From positions 26,867,405-26,931,404 of the forward strand of contig NC_060901.1 in assembly GCF_014805685.1 (NCBI RefSeq): a stretch of DNA of 64,000 bases, given 5' to 3'. A program made the position numbers and the translations under genes. The DNA comes from Silurus meridionalis (Eukaryota > Chordata > Actinopteri > Siluriformes > Siluridae). The notes under the pieces are model-generated. The model searched no databases. It was not told the origin of the DNA and was given only the letters and a program-made list of their open reading frames with translations. This document shows positions 32,201-43,259 of the stretch, piece after piece (within the stretch, counting starts at the first letter, position 1; every line of letters starts with the position of its first letter).

Positions 32201-34940
32201 CTTAGTCTGATATTAAGCTCTTGATTAAATGCATCCAAGTGAATGGCATGAACTCTGCTGAAAACAGAGTGTAGCATAAGGCAGGTTTTTAGGTGTGAAT
32301 ATTTACAGCAGCAACAGAATGAACATGAAGTTGGAGAAACGACCTCAAGACGAATTGGCCAATTTTAAAGTATGATACAAACTGGGTGATGAACTCACGT
32401 CAAGCAGGAGAGTTGAGGTAAACTGGAAAACCTAACCTTAACTAATTGGGAGAATGTGGCACAAGACACCCCTCCACCACAGGGGACAAAGCAGCAAACA
32501 TCCGATAACTTAAATACAATATACACTATAACTCACTAAATCCACCAGTCTTACAGTATATCTAGATCTTGCTTGGCTGCTCTTCTGGATCAATCCCAAT
32601 CTCCTTGCAAAACACACCATGTTGAGTGTCTTCAGCATAGCCAAAGCTGATACAGAGATTAGGAGTAACTAAACCCAGTGGCAGTGTATACAAGGACACT
32701 TAGGTGGTCCTAAAACAGAGCCTTGTGGGACACCAAACTTGAATTTTGTACACAAAAATCACCAGGAATATTTGCAGGATGATCAAGTAGAGAAGACTTT
32801 TATCCAGGACAGAACTTAAAACATTTTAGTCCACCTAGAAGAATACTGTGATCAGCAGCTGAGATCATGAAACACAAGCAATTAAAGGGTCTAAATCCTG
32901 AGTAAAACCTTTCAGAAGACATCAAATCTACAGGAATGTCACTTCATAAATAAAGTGCTGATGTTTGATGATTAATTTCTCTACATCTAACGTCTTTTCC
33001 TCCACAGTGGGCAAGAACATCGTGGTCATTCCGTCCAACCTGGATGTGGAAGTCATGGACGTGACGGATCGGTCCGACATGGTCTCTTTCATCCAGCCGG
33101 TTTCCCTCCAGGATGTGTTCCAAAAACCTAGTGAGAGTTTTCCCTTAGTGGCTGAAGTGATCGAAAGGCCTACGGTTGAAGGCAACATGCCGGAAGAGCT
33201 AACGTCCTTGTTAGAGTGCACAAAAATCATCCTGCACCGTGCTTACAAAGCCAAGCGCATCCTCGCCACGGAAATCTGCCAGGAATCGCCCCGGCGGTTC
33301 CTGATTCCAACAAGCTACAACGGACGCTTAAAGCGGCGGCCTCGCGAATTTCCGACCGCGTATGACCTCCAGCGGGCGCAAAGCGACACCGAGAAGCTGC
33401 ACGTTGTGGCCACTCGGGCTTTCGATTCCACTTATGATGGTTTGGCGTCTGTTTTCGCAGGGGATGAATTTCTAGTGAAGAAAAAAGAACCAAAGCCTGG
33501 CGAAACGGCAAATACGAAGGATTCCCTGCTGTGCATGAAGATGAAAGGGAAAGCCCACGAGGCCGTACAACTCCCCCTGTTTTTAGACGGGGGATATATG
33601 GAGGTTATCCACGATAAACGTCAGTACTCGCTTTCGGAGGTCTGCCGTTGGTTTCCGTTGCCATTCAACGTCAAGGTTTCCGTACGCGATCTTTCATTTA
33701 AGGAGGACATTCTGGCCAGAGTCCCAGGGCTGCGCATCGAGGAGGAAATTGTTGACCCGTTTTTGCTCATCTCCACCATGGACCTCTCGAGCTGGTGGGA
33801 GATCGCGGTGAACCGCACCCACATGACCCTTCACGTGGAGAAACGGTGGAACGATGGCGAAGCTGCTTGTAACGTCACCTCGTTTGTCGAAGAGATTTCT
33901 GAGAAATGTTACTACACCATGAGGAGGTACGCAATGGCCACGCTAACACCCCCGCCACGCCCACCCAAAACACCCAAACGACCTCCAGAGCGACCAACCA
34001 GGATGTCACAAACAAAAGCAGAGAAACCCATCATTTGCTCACCAAAGGTAATTAACATCGAGGATTTATTAGTTGTTGTGTAGCAAGAAATATGAAACCA
34101 TGAACACGATGATATCCACCTTCTTTTAGACATGATATCGTCACCCTCCAGCAGAATAATTGATCTATTAGCATCCCCTTATTACTGAACCATAATAGTG
34201 GCACTTTGCTAACTGATTAGCATTGCGCTAAGATTTCACAGCTGTGTTAAATATTATTGGTAACCTGAATGGACTTGGAAAGCTACAGATTACACAAACA
34301 AGGCATCAAATTCTGCTTGATATTCAACTGTTAGCAAAAAATTTCACAAATTCAGACATTTCCCAGACGTTTCATAATCTCACAACTTAAATATCACAAC
34401 AAATCAACAATAAAGTCAACTTACAGTCTACATTTTTCAGCAGACAAGACGAGTCTGTTTGGTGAAACAAATACAGCTTTTAATATCAAACAAATAAACA
34501 AAAAGTCAATAAAAAATCTGGGGGGAAAAACTAACAAACAAACATTTCAACTAATAAATAAATCCAAATAAAGGAATTTTTAGAAAACCATAATTTTCCA
34601 TAAATAATTTGGGGATTTAAAAAATAAAAATAAATAATCTGGGGATTTTAAAATATAACCACCTGAGGATTAAAAAAAACTAATCAATAAACAGGATTAA
34701 AATTTGTACAAATAAACAAATAGATCTTTTAAAGACTTCAAAGAGCAAAAGATTTTTGAAAAAGTCATTCAAACTAAAATAACTTGCTATTAAACAAATG
34801 ATGAATTTCTTGTAATAATTAAATAATAATGACATTAAAATGTTTGATATGATATGGGTCATAAATATGCTGGTTTTTAACTAATTAAAACTTTGTTGGA
34901 TGATTGTGGTATCCGAGTGCAGTAATGGAACTTTTTGACT

Positions 34941-34984
<44 letters not shown>

Positions 34985-37090
34985 TATAACACAATTAAGT
35001 CAGTTTAGTGGGAGATGCTGCTGTTTACACGCGTCATCCAACCGGCACGCAGCAAAACAAACAATTAAACAAACAACCAGACAAACAAACAAACAAACAA
35101 ACAAACCCCGCCCAAATAGTGGCATTTACTCACTGGTTTGATGATTTTTCTCCCAATGATCCTCCAAGATGGTTTTACATTCCCAATTCCGCCTTATTGG
35201 AAACTCATTTAATTACAATAAAAACATTATTATTTTATTTTATTTTGAGCAAACTATCCGCGTGCATCACAACGCCACTGCCGTATCCAATTTAGTGACG
35301 TCTACACCACGTGATCACACCTTCAGCTGCAGGACAATCAAAGAAACTGCAAATAAATCTGCAGAAAATCATAAAACCAAAAACCAACATTGATGATTGA
35401 CTACAGACACGTGAACTGTAATGATTTATCATTCAAATACCATTTAAATTAAATAAATGAATAAAAAACCCTGAAGCTTAAATGAATCTTCAACCGGAAG
35501 TCATTAGTTGCCCCGCAATTACGTCATCACCAAGCGTTTGTTATAATTGAGTATAATATTGGTAATCGGAAATTCGATAATACGCAAATACAAATACATA
35601 ATAACACAAAATGAAATTGTATTATATATGTTTTTTTATTTGGTTTATTTAGTATTTGGTTATAAATATATTTAGTCTGTCTAAAATAAAATTAAAAATA
35701 AAAATAACTTTTTGCGTCTTTCTGCTGCCATCTAGTGGCGGTTGATGGTGTTTCTCACTAGCAATGACATTCGGTATAACTAATATCAAATAAAGGCTTT
35801 TCTCCACATTTTCTTCCATGCCTGAAACTAAAGAGAAACTTTTGAATTCCATTGTGCCGTCAGGTTTTGCATGTGGTTGCTTTGTGTTCTTTTTGAGATT
35901 CACCCAGAAAGAGATTTTATTGCTTGGAAATGGTGTTGATGTGCGTCAGTTACACATAATACAGTGTAAAGTTTAGACCCACATCAGGTTTTAAAAAGTG
36001 TTTTGTCAAAACATGTTTGAATATAAAGTACATCATTAACATACATTCAATTAACACACACCGTCGAAGGTTTGGAAACATTGAGTTTTATGGTTTTTGA
36101 GACACGTATTTTCTTTTTGTTTCTACTAAAAAAAATTTCAATTGGGTAAAATACAAAAACATAAGAAATGGACAGCAAATTAGTGGACGAAAGTTCTGTC
36201 TCTAACAAAAAAACTGATGGAATACAGAAGAGAGGATTTTAGCAGATGTCACCACACCCCCACAGTCAAACATGGAGGTGGAAGTTTAAAGGTTTGGAGC
36301 AGGGGCTGTTGGAGAGAAAGTGAAAAGAATCCTGAACAAACATGGCAACCATCCCAAACAGTCGTCTGGAGTGATCCATCATGGAACGACCTGCCCAGTC
36401 ACCACACCCAAATCCTATTGAACTGCTCTGGGATGAAGAAAATCTCTAACTAGTGAAGAACATATTTGGCGAGTTTTACAAGAGGAACGGCAAAGTATTT
36501 CGGCTGAACGTTTCCAGAGAAACGAACTGTCCGGAGTGTTTAAAGCTGTTCTTTAAACTGAAGATCTCACGCTGGTGGCAGGTGGAAATGATGCAGGTGG
36601 AAGTGTTTTAGGTTTTGCTCATGCGCAGTACAGGGAGGGACGTGAGTGTTTTCAGACGTTTCAACGTGAATGAGCAACTTTTTGAAAATGAAAGTGTGGA
36701 TGGAGAGCGTTTTAAAATCGATAAAAGACGCCACACTCTCCACAGCCGCTGTATATTTGAACAACGCTAGTAATTGCTGAACACGGTGGGCGTCTGTGGA
36801 TGAAACTGATCTCCCGCATGTTTTGTGTCACGTCAGACTGCTCGGGTAAGCCGAGAGACGTTCTCTGACTGCACTACGCCAGAGATGGAGAAAAGCCCAT
36901 TGATTCCCGCTACGTTACCCAGAGCGACTCTACAGAGAGGTACGGACCAATCAGACGCACCGGAATGTAGATCAATAATTTATTATAGAATGTGTATGTA
37001 TGATGGAGTTCAAACATTCAAAAGGAAAATAATAATTTACAGTTGATATTTAGCATTAGCATAGCATTATTTACCTGAGGTAATACTATG

Positions 37091-37148
<58 letters not shown>

Positions 37149-37326
37149 CTCCCCAGCTGTCAGCCGAGGCCGCAGTCTGGAGGAGGTGTGTGTAAAACAA
37201 GCAGACGATGATGACGCTCACGATTACGAATACATCGACGAGGACGAACTCGAGAACATCAGGAAGCAGTTAAATGAGCAGTCTATTAGCATTCCCGCTA
37301 AAGCTAAACCGAGTAACACGATATAG
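28589..37326 (+). CDS. themis: themis, thymocyte selection-associated CABIT adaptor (complete, six coding exons)
   Basis: THEMIS is a cytoplasmic and nuclear adaptor that works with GRB2, LAT and SHP-1 in T-cell receptor signalling during thymocyte selection. Coding exons 28589-28679, 30219-30356, 31420-31887, 33008-34047, 36837-36939 and 37157-37326 join in one frame to 669 residues; the human protein is about 641. The start MAMTLSEFTRSLDPETLPR parallels the human N-terminus. Exons 1-3 and the start of exon 4 carry CABIT 1 (about 1-250), including GSVYELFGRTCCLSTGDL. The rest of exon 4 carries CABIT 2 (about 250-530) with FLIPTSYNGRLKRRPREFP, a family hallmark. PPPRPPK at about 547-553 is the GRB2 SH3-binding motif. 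The last two exons form a charged, low-complexity tail. All borders are GT-AG; the exon 3 acceptor (ATGTAAAAG) is poor in pyrimidines. Exon 4 holds about half the coding sequence. THEMIS2 is the alternative, but synteny with ptprk favours THEMIS. Confidence 0.93.
29153..29210. repeat. themis: (AT)n microsatellite in themis intron 1
   Basis: An uninterrupted AT tract of nearly 60 bases. The rest of the intron before it holds nothing recognisable. Confidence 0.95.
29636..29800 (+). mobile_element. tRNA-derived SINE in themis intron 1
   Basis: GTGGTAGATCAGCGATTAAG resembles an A box region and GGTTGTAAGTTCAAATCCC contains a good B box (GTTCAAATCC). It goes on to GAGCAAGGCCTTTAACACTT and ends GGCGTCTACCAAATGCCATA, the 3' tail shared by many fish SINEs. 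It is degenerate. Confidence 0.7.
30357..31419. repeat. themis: themis intron 2: degenerate dispersed repeat
   Basis: AATTCAATTTAATCTGTAAA and CAAACAGCTTTACAGAAATA (about 30908-30973) match a common teleost repeat in which a gene-sized stretch of this kind recurs. Homopolymer T at 30721-30734. No coding exon is seen. Confidence 0.45.
31888..33007. repeat. themis: themis intron 3: degenerate dispersed repeat and poly(A)
   Basis: A-run at 32036-32060. CAGAGCCTTGTGGGACACCA at about 32715 and AATACTGTGATCAGCAGCTG at about 32843 resemble a widespread teleost repeat. Much degenerated; the class is not certain. Confidence 0.4.
34943..35105. repeat. themis: (CA)n and (AAAC)n microsatellites in themis intron 4
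   Basis: (CA)n at 34943-34982 and ACAAACAAACA-type repeats at 35055-35105. The remaining intron (34048-36050) is AT-rich without a recognisable element. Confidence 0.85.
36050..36560 (+). mobile_element. Tc1-like transposon remnant in themis intron 4
   Basis: CCCCCACAGTCAAACATGGA then GGTGGAAGTTTAAAGG is the TVKHGGGSLKVW segment of a Tc1 transposase. CACCACACCCAAATCCTATT then GAACTGCTCTGGGATGA is the SPHPNPIELLWDE segment. Frames are broken between them. Confidence 0.7.
36565..36775. mobile_element. Dispersed hAT-like/MITE fragment (family II)
   Basis: CATGCGCAGTACAGGGAGGG, TTTTCAGACGTTTCAACGTG and GAGAGCGTTTTAAAATCG resemble fragments at 40475-40620, 46300-46610 and 48285-48510. All share the idea of a sequence reading 'GTGTGGAC... 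GTTTT..AA..G', known to me from short fish DNA transposons; the family name is uncertain. Confidence 0.4.
37093..37146. repeat. themis: (GT)n microsatellite before the last themis exon
   Basis: The tract of about 54 bases ends ten bases before the acceptor CCCCAG at 37156. Confidence 0.95.
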
Positions 37327-37780
37327 ATTTTATGTAAATCACACTAGATGGTGAAAAAATGACCTACCAAATGAAATCTACACACCTGGGTATCCCCCCA
37401 TACACCCCCCCGGATCGGTTGTTAGCATGTTTGCATAAAATCTATTCACCTGCATATGGAAATGTTTACATTTATGCCTTCAGAAGGAAAACGTCACAGT
37501 GAGAAGGCTTTATCATCATCCTCCTAACTCTGGATTAGCATGCTAGCAGGTGTGACAATGAATTAGCCACTTTGCATATGCACATACACACTATGCGAAT
37601 AAAATAACTGAGAATGTAATGTTTGATGAAAGTATTGATTTTTTTTTGTTTTGTTTATTTACCGCAGCACCTAAACGTTAACAGTAAAACGACTCATTTT
37701 GGAAAAGAATGATAACCAGTTTTTTCCTGATTATTTGTGTCCACAAATCTAGACAATAAAAATTATCTTCTTTTGCAATT
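37327..37780 (+). terminator. themis: themis 3' untranslated region with poly(A) signals
   Basis: After the stop TAG there are two AATAAA signals, at 37598-37603 and 37755-37760. The second is followed by T-rich sequence (CTTCTTTTGC). No further coding sequence is seen. The choice between the two sites cannot be made from DNA. Confidence 0.4.
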
Positions 37781-37924
37781 CTTCTGATTGATGAAGCCAC
37801 AAGATGGCGCTCAATACGCATTCTCGGATCGTACAGCTCATGCGCTCAGCACCCACAAGCATCTTCCTCGAATTCCTGACACACATTCATTCATTCATTC
37901 CAGCGGATTTCTGTAGGTTTTGAT

Positions 37925-38510
37925 TTATAGACAATTTCAAAAAGCACTGAAAACAACTTTGTGTACAAGATCAAAAAGAAAAGAACAGACACTCGAAACA
38001 AGCCAGTAAGAACAAAGGAAACAGAGCGGATCAAAGGGAACCAAACAAATACAATATATAAAAGAAAATGGATCAAAAGATATATGACGAGATAAGAGAA
38101 AAAAATGTCCAGATCAAAGAGAGTATATCAAAAGGGAAACAGGATCGATCAAAGAGAATTTAACTGATCAAATCAAACAGAAAACAACCAACCAGATCAA
38201 AGAGAAGTTGGTAAAGGTAAATTTGTCAGAACAAAGCAAAAAAAAAAAATACTAACCAAATAAAAGAGAAGATACCTGGCCAGATCAAAGAGAAAAGTAA
38301 CTGACCTGATCAAAGGGAACACAATTTACAAGATCAAAGTAAGCATAAATTACCAGATCAATGAGAACATCAAAAAGGAACTGACCAGATCAAAGAGAAA
38401 ATAACTGACCAGATCAATGATATCAATGGGAACTGGTCAGATCAAATTAAGTGGAGCAAATCAAAGACAACTGATTGGATCATTGATTAGAGGGAGATCA
38501 GACCTAAAGG
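37925..38510. repeat. Minisatellite, unit about ACTGACCAGATCAAAGAGAA
   Basis: About twenty degenerate units of GACCAGATCAAAGAGAAAA with variable length (19-35 bases) downstream of themis. No coding role is seen. Confidence 0.75.
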
Positions 38511-38630
38511 AGAAGAGAGCAGACAAAACATAAATAGAAACAAAAAACTAACTTTTTATTTATTCTAATCATCACCATCCAGGTCACTGGAAGAACATTG
38601 GACTTAAGGTTCTAAGCTTGTCAGGGCAAA

Positions 38631-38631
<1 letters not shown>

Positions 38632-38672
<41 letters not shown>

Positions 38673-38877
38673 CGAGAGAGTTGAATGTTGTTATTGCTGC
38701 CTGATGTTGACGTGTGATTGGCATGAAAGGAACAGAATCAGGAACCCTGTTGTGGATTATTGGAGAGCTCGAGTCATCTGAACTGAAAGATGAAATCTGT
38801 TCTGCGTTCGTGTTTGGACTGCAACATTGTGTCCCGGTGATGAATGTGAGCGTTATAGATGTAATAACCCGAGCCAT

Positions 38878-38932
<55 letters not shown>
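38632..38932. repeat. (CA)n and (GT)n pair downstream of themis
   Basis: (CA)n at 38632-38670 and (GT)n at 38879-38932, complementary to each other and about 210 bases apart. The sequence between is unique to the eye. Confidence 0.9.
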
Positions 38933-38936
<4 letters not shown>

Positions 38937-39369
38937 ACAACAACCTGATTGTAAAGTTCTCATTATAAAGTCACAGCATACAAACACCATCTGTCCGTCT
39001 CGATGGAACACACGCTGATGACTCAGTCCACCCTCTCAGGGGAACATTATTTATGGGTCAATTTCATTTATTTGTAGCACTTCCTCAGTTCTTCTTCTGG
39101 GTTCAATGTGACCTTGGACTTCCTGTTTAAGAAGGACGAGAGTTAACACATGACCAACCTTTCTGAAGGCCACGTTTTACTCAGTTACAGCCTTCAAAAC
39201 GGTTTCTACCATGTTTCTCTGATGCAGTTGAAACGAGTCCCTCTGCTCAGAGGTGTGAAAAAAAGATCTAAACACGTGTGTGTGTGAGATTGCATTAAGG
39301 CTGAACGTTATTGTGAACAGCTGAGAATGAGATTGGTTTGTGATTTTCAAACATCCCATTTCACATTCA

Positions 39370-39800
39370 CTGTTCTAGTAACCTCCAAATCATCTAAGAT
39401 GTTCCACTAGATTTTGTGGAGATTTGTACTCAATTAGCTTTGGACAGCAGATCTTCATGGAGATGGCTTTGTGCACATCGTCATGGATTGGGTCTTCTAG
39501 GTTAAGTAATTGTGTGTTCAACATTGTGTTAAGAGGTTTGGGAAGAAACACTTATGGCTGGAAAAGTCAGGTGTCCCAATACTTTTATACTTATCGTATC
39601 TACATTACAGCACAATTTAAATGTTTTCGTCAAACACCCCAGCGATGTTGGGAAGCTGGGGTCAGACCACAGGGTCAGCCATGATACAGCTCTTCTGGAT
39701 CACAGAGGGTTAAGGGTCTGCTCAAGGGCTTGAAGAGTGGCAGCTTTGGAAGACCTTCCGACTTGTAATCCAGAGCCTTAATCACTGAGCTACCCCCCAA
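39370..39800 (+). mobile_element. Dispersed element copy followed by SINE-type fragment
   Basis: TAGATTTTGTGGAGATTTGT, CATGGAGATGGCTTTGTGCA and AAGTCAGGTGTCCCAATACT match copy 1 at 637-1015. Directly after it, GGGTTAAGGGTCTGCTCAAG and CTTAATCACTGAGCTACCCC form a fragment common in fish repeats. Confidence 0.55.
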
Positions 39801-40474
39801 AGATCTCCAATAATGTCTCAAACTGAGGTCTTAACCTACAAATGAATACCCAATACCATGACAGACACTCGAGCTGAACCAGAAGCAGCAGAGCAACATC
39901 TCATCATCATTCTGCTATAATCAGAGTTGATTTAAGAAGCTCATGTAGTTCCTGCCAGCTGCGAGAAGCCAAAAACCAAGCGCAGGCTTAGTTCTGCAGT
40001 GTGTACCCAGGCCTTAGGCTTGAGGGAGACCTTTGACTGGATGAGCTGAAAAGGCCATGAAGGTCCATCCAGACCTGGTGGTGGGTGAAGACTTGTCTAC
40101 TCTCACTTTAGTGACCCTCGCTGGTATTCTAAAAGCCTGGAGTGTTTAGATGGTCAGTTTTAAGCATCATGACCTTGTATTAAAGATGAATTTGTGTATC
40201 TGTAGCACACCTCTGAGTCAGGGATTGTTGCTAAGGAAGACTTACTAGTTTACAATACTAAGAAATTAGTTCAAATAAATCAGATTTTGTGGAGTTCTAA
40301 AAACTATCATAAGTAGAAATTTTGTCAGGTAACTAAATGAAGGCAGATGAAGGCGCATTACATTTTCCATGCAAAAAATATGGACAAAACAAAAGAAACA
40401 GAATTCGGTTGGAACATTGACAAGAAAACCAAACCTTGAGCTACTTCAGCAAAACAATGGCAACAATGGAAGAA

Positions 40475-40705
40475 CAAATATAATGAGTTTTCAGAGCTCA
40501 GCAGTTTTGGGTCAGAAAGTTCACACTTTTGTTTTCAATCATTTCAAAAAAGTTTCCATCCTTTCTCATTGACTTTTTCAAACAACAAATGGATTAGTGT
40601 GGACTTGGCATTAGCGGTCACTGTTGGGTTCTTGTGCAAGGTCTGTACTTGTAAGTCGCTCTTGATAAAGGGTTCAGCAAAATGCCATCAATGTATGATA
40701 ATGTG
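40475..40705. mobile_element. Family II fragment and SINE 3' tail
   Basis: AATGGATTAGTGTGGACTTG at about 40587 belongs to the family seen at 36565 and 46300. It is followed by GTAAGTCGCTCTTGATAAAG and AGCAAAATGCCATCAATGTA, the typical end of a tRNA-derived fish SINE (40640-40700). Confidence 0.5.
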
Positions 40706-41354
40706 TTTAAATAGGAACACATATTAAGTGAAACAGGAAGCAGGTGCAGGTAATAAGTGTAGCATGTGACTGGAAACGGAGGTGAAGTGGCTGATGGGAA
40801 ACAGAGTCTGAAACCATAATCCTGTTTCTGGGAACATTTTAAAAACATTAAATGAACATTTACTCCAACATACACTTTAGTAAAAAAAAATCTCTTCATC
40901 TTTTTTTTTATTTTAGCCTGCTGTTGTTAGCAAAAATCTGTGTACATAATAAAGCGACCGAATGTTTTCAAAATGCTCCCAATCAACACATTTGCTCCTC
41001 CTGGGGCCACAGGAAAGTCCAGCTCCCCATACTGGCCTGATTTCCTCCCTGTATGCCTCTGTGTATTTTAATCCATGGGGAGAAAATAATGAGGACATTA
41101 TTAGCCATTAGCGCTATGCTAATTAGCATGGGAATAGTGGTCTGGTTTGGGTTTTTACTGACCACTGGGACTAAATCATGACTTGTGCTTGGTATTTAGG
41201 CTTAAAAACAGGGCATAGTGACCGGTCAGTGCACTTGAAGGCTTTATGGTGAGTGGTGGGTTTAGAAATAATGTGTTTTTAGATTCAATTGTTGTCCTTT
41301 ATTGTGTATATCTTCTTTGTTTTTTATTTTGCAGGGAGAGAAACATCGCAGCAA

Positions 41355-42386
41355 ATGGAATTCGAAATGAATTCGAGCCAAGTGCTGGGGTTGGATGCCA
41401 TTCCTCTGTGCTACGAGTTTTTAAACGGTTCTTGCCCCAAATTGGTGTACCCTCTCCTCCTCAGGGTGGCACTCTACGCCTTTTTTGGCGTAGTGGTGAT
41501 TTTGACAGTATTCGGAAACTTTTTTGTCATCCTGAGCATCGTTCATTTTAAACAGCTCCACATGCCGACAAACTACCTTGTCCTGTCTCTGGCTGTAACC
41601 GATTTCTTGTTAGGAGGATTCGTGATGCCTCCGAGCATGATCCGATCGGTGGAAAGCTGCTGGTATTTGGGGACTCTATTCTGTAAAATTCACAGCAGTG
41701 TCGATATCACATTGTGCACGGCATCCATTTTAAACCTGTGCTTCATATCTGTCGACCGATACTACGCTGTGTGCCATCCATTGTTGTATCAGACGATTAT
41801 CACACCTTTTGTCACTCTGGTTATGATTTGCATTTGCTGGAGCGTTTCCTTCACGGTCGGATTCGGAATAATATTTCTTGGTCTGAACATCCTGGGGATT
41901 GAAGATTTGTATTCAGAAAACGTCGAATGCGAAGGTGGTTGCGTTTTATTCCAAAGTGCCGCCTCGAGCACCGCGTCGTCTCTGCTCTCCTTTTATTTCC
42001 CAGGTATCATCATGCTTAGCATTTATACCAAAATATTCCGTGTCGCACAAAAACAAGCCAAATCCATTCAGGACTCCAAAAATAAAGCGCAATCAACGAT
42101 AAGCAAAGAGGAGAAAAAGGCAACCAAAACTCTGGCTGTGATTATGGGGGTCTTTCTCTCACTCTGGACACCGTTTTTTATGTGCAATGTCATCGATCCT
42201 TTTATCGGTTACTTGATTCCTCCTGTATTGTTCGATATGTTGGTTTGGATCGGATATTTGAATTCTACCTGTAACCCTATTGTGTATGCTTTTTTCTACA
42301 AGTGGTTCAGGAAAGCACTGAGGACTGTTTTATCTGGGAAAATATTCCACTCAGGTTCTTCCAGAATGAATCTTTTTTTACACTGA
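41355..42386 (+). CDS. Trace amine-associated receptor, divergent first member of the cluster (TAAR)
   Basis: A 343-residue class A GPCR with seven hydrophobic segments, expected in olfactory sensory neuron cilia (or in brain if it is a TAAR1 relative), sensing amines through Golf/Gs. The longer open frame from 41289 is not used as the start, because an acceptor TTTTGCAG ends at 41334 and the first methionine after it is at 41355 (MEFEM); another lies at 41367. Landmarks: PTNYLVLSLAVTD in TM2, aspartate 117 (SVDITLC, position 3.32, the amine-binding residue), DRYYAVCHPL after TM3, TPFF in TM6, and the TAAR fingerprint [16 protein letters not shown] in TM7. It differs from the other five along its whole length. 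The N-terminal LCYEFLNGSC resembles fish TAAR1/TAAR10-type receptors, but the subfamily is not settled. Confidence 0.88.
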   Translation: MEFEMNSSQVLGLDAIPLCYEFLNGSCPKLVYPLLLRVALYAFFGVVVILTVFGNFFVILSIVHFKQLHMPTNYLVLSLAVTDFLLGGFVMPPSMIRSVESCWYLGTLFCKIHSSVDITLCTASILNLCFISVDRYYAVCHPLLYQTIITPFVTLVMICICWSVSFTVGFGIIFLGLNILGIEDLYSENVECEGGCVLFQSAASSTASSLLSFYFPGIIMLSIYTKIFRVAQKQAKSIQDSKNKAQSTISKEEKKATKTLAVIMGVFLSLWTPFFMCNVIDPFIGYLIPPVLFDMLVWIGYLNSTCNPIVYAFFYKWFRKALRTVLSGKIFHSGSSRMNLFLH

Positions 42387-42871
42387 CTAAAAAAAAAAGA
42401 ATAGTGATGTGATAATGTTAAATTTATCATTGTTCAATTTTGAATTTGTCCAAAAAAGGAAATTTCCTCATGTACCACTTTTTTTTTTTTTTATGTATTT
42501 TTTTACACTGTATTTTAATGTATACGTAAATGTACAGTAAGTCATCTGCACATGTGCATGGAAAAAAAAGTTGATGATTGTGTGAAGCAGAATTATACCT
42601 TCTGCATCTGCGCAACCCCCCCCCCCCAATCCCCCTACACCATGTCCCCCAAATGTGTAAAAGTCCAAACATTTACATGATTCATCTCCTCATTTTTTAT
42701 CGCTAGTTATATAATATTAAATGCAAAACTCTAAATCTAGCTGTGAATTTGTTTATATAAAAAACTGTACAAATATAATCTTAGACCCAAATATATTTGT
42801 TTATCACCTCCGTCTGCCATTTGAAGCTGATCTACTGAACATGATTCAATTTCAGACATAAAACTCTGAAC

Positions 42872-42876
42872 ATAGC

Positions 42877-42949
<73 letters not shown>
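42872..42949. repeat. (AT)n microsatellite between the first two TAARs
   Basis: An AT tract of almost 80 bases. The flanks (42390-43260) hold a C-run at 42617-42627 and AT-rich sequence only. Confidence 0.95.
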
Positions 42950-42950
<1 letters not shown>

Positions 42951-43259
42951 TGTAACTTCTAAAAAACTACTGTTGTAAGTTGTATTTGTGCAGTTGTGTT
43001 TGTGCCGTATCCTCCAGGTTCCTCAGGGACAAACCTCATCAAAGCAATGTTTATAAAATCAGAAATATTACACCTTCTGCTCCTCAAAACTCAATTAAAC
43101 AATCTTAATTTTAAAATAAAATAATGCAAAAAAATAAATAAAAGTCATTTTTCATCTATTTATGCCATCGTATTGTGTGAAAGATTTTTTTCTCCTTTCG
43201 TAGCTTTCTATTTAATTCTATTCAAATGTCTATCCAGAACATGACATCAAGATTTTTAA

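Noticed and set aside
33227..33511. Minus-strand frame inside themis exon 4
   Set aside because: Shadow of the coding strand with no recognisable domain.
41289..41354. Upstream start of the first TAAR (MLSFIVYIFF...)
   Set aside because: It would read through a clear acceptor (TTTTGCAG at 41334); the start at 41355 gives 343 residues, the same length as the neighbours.
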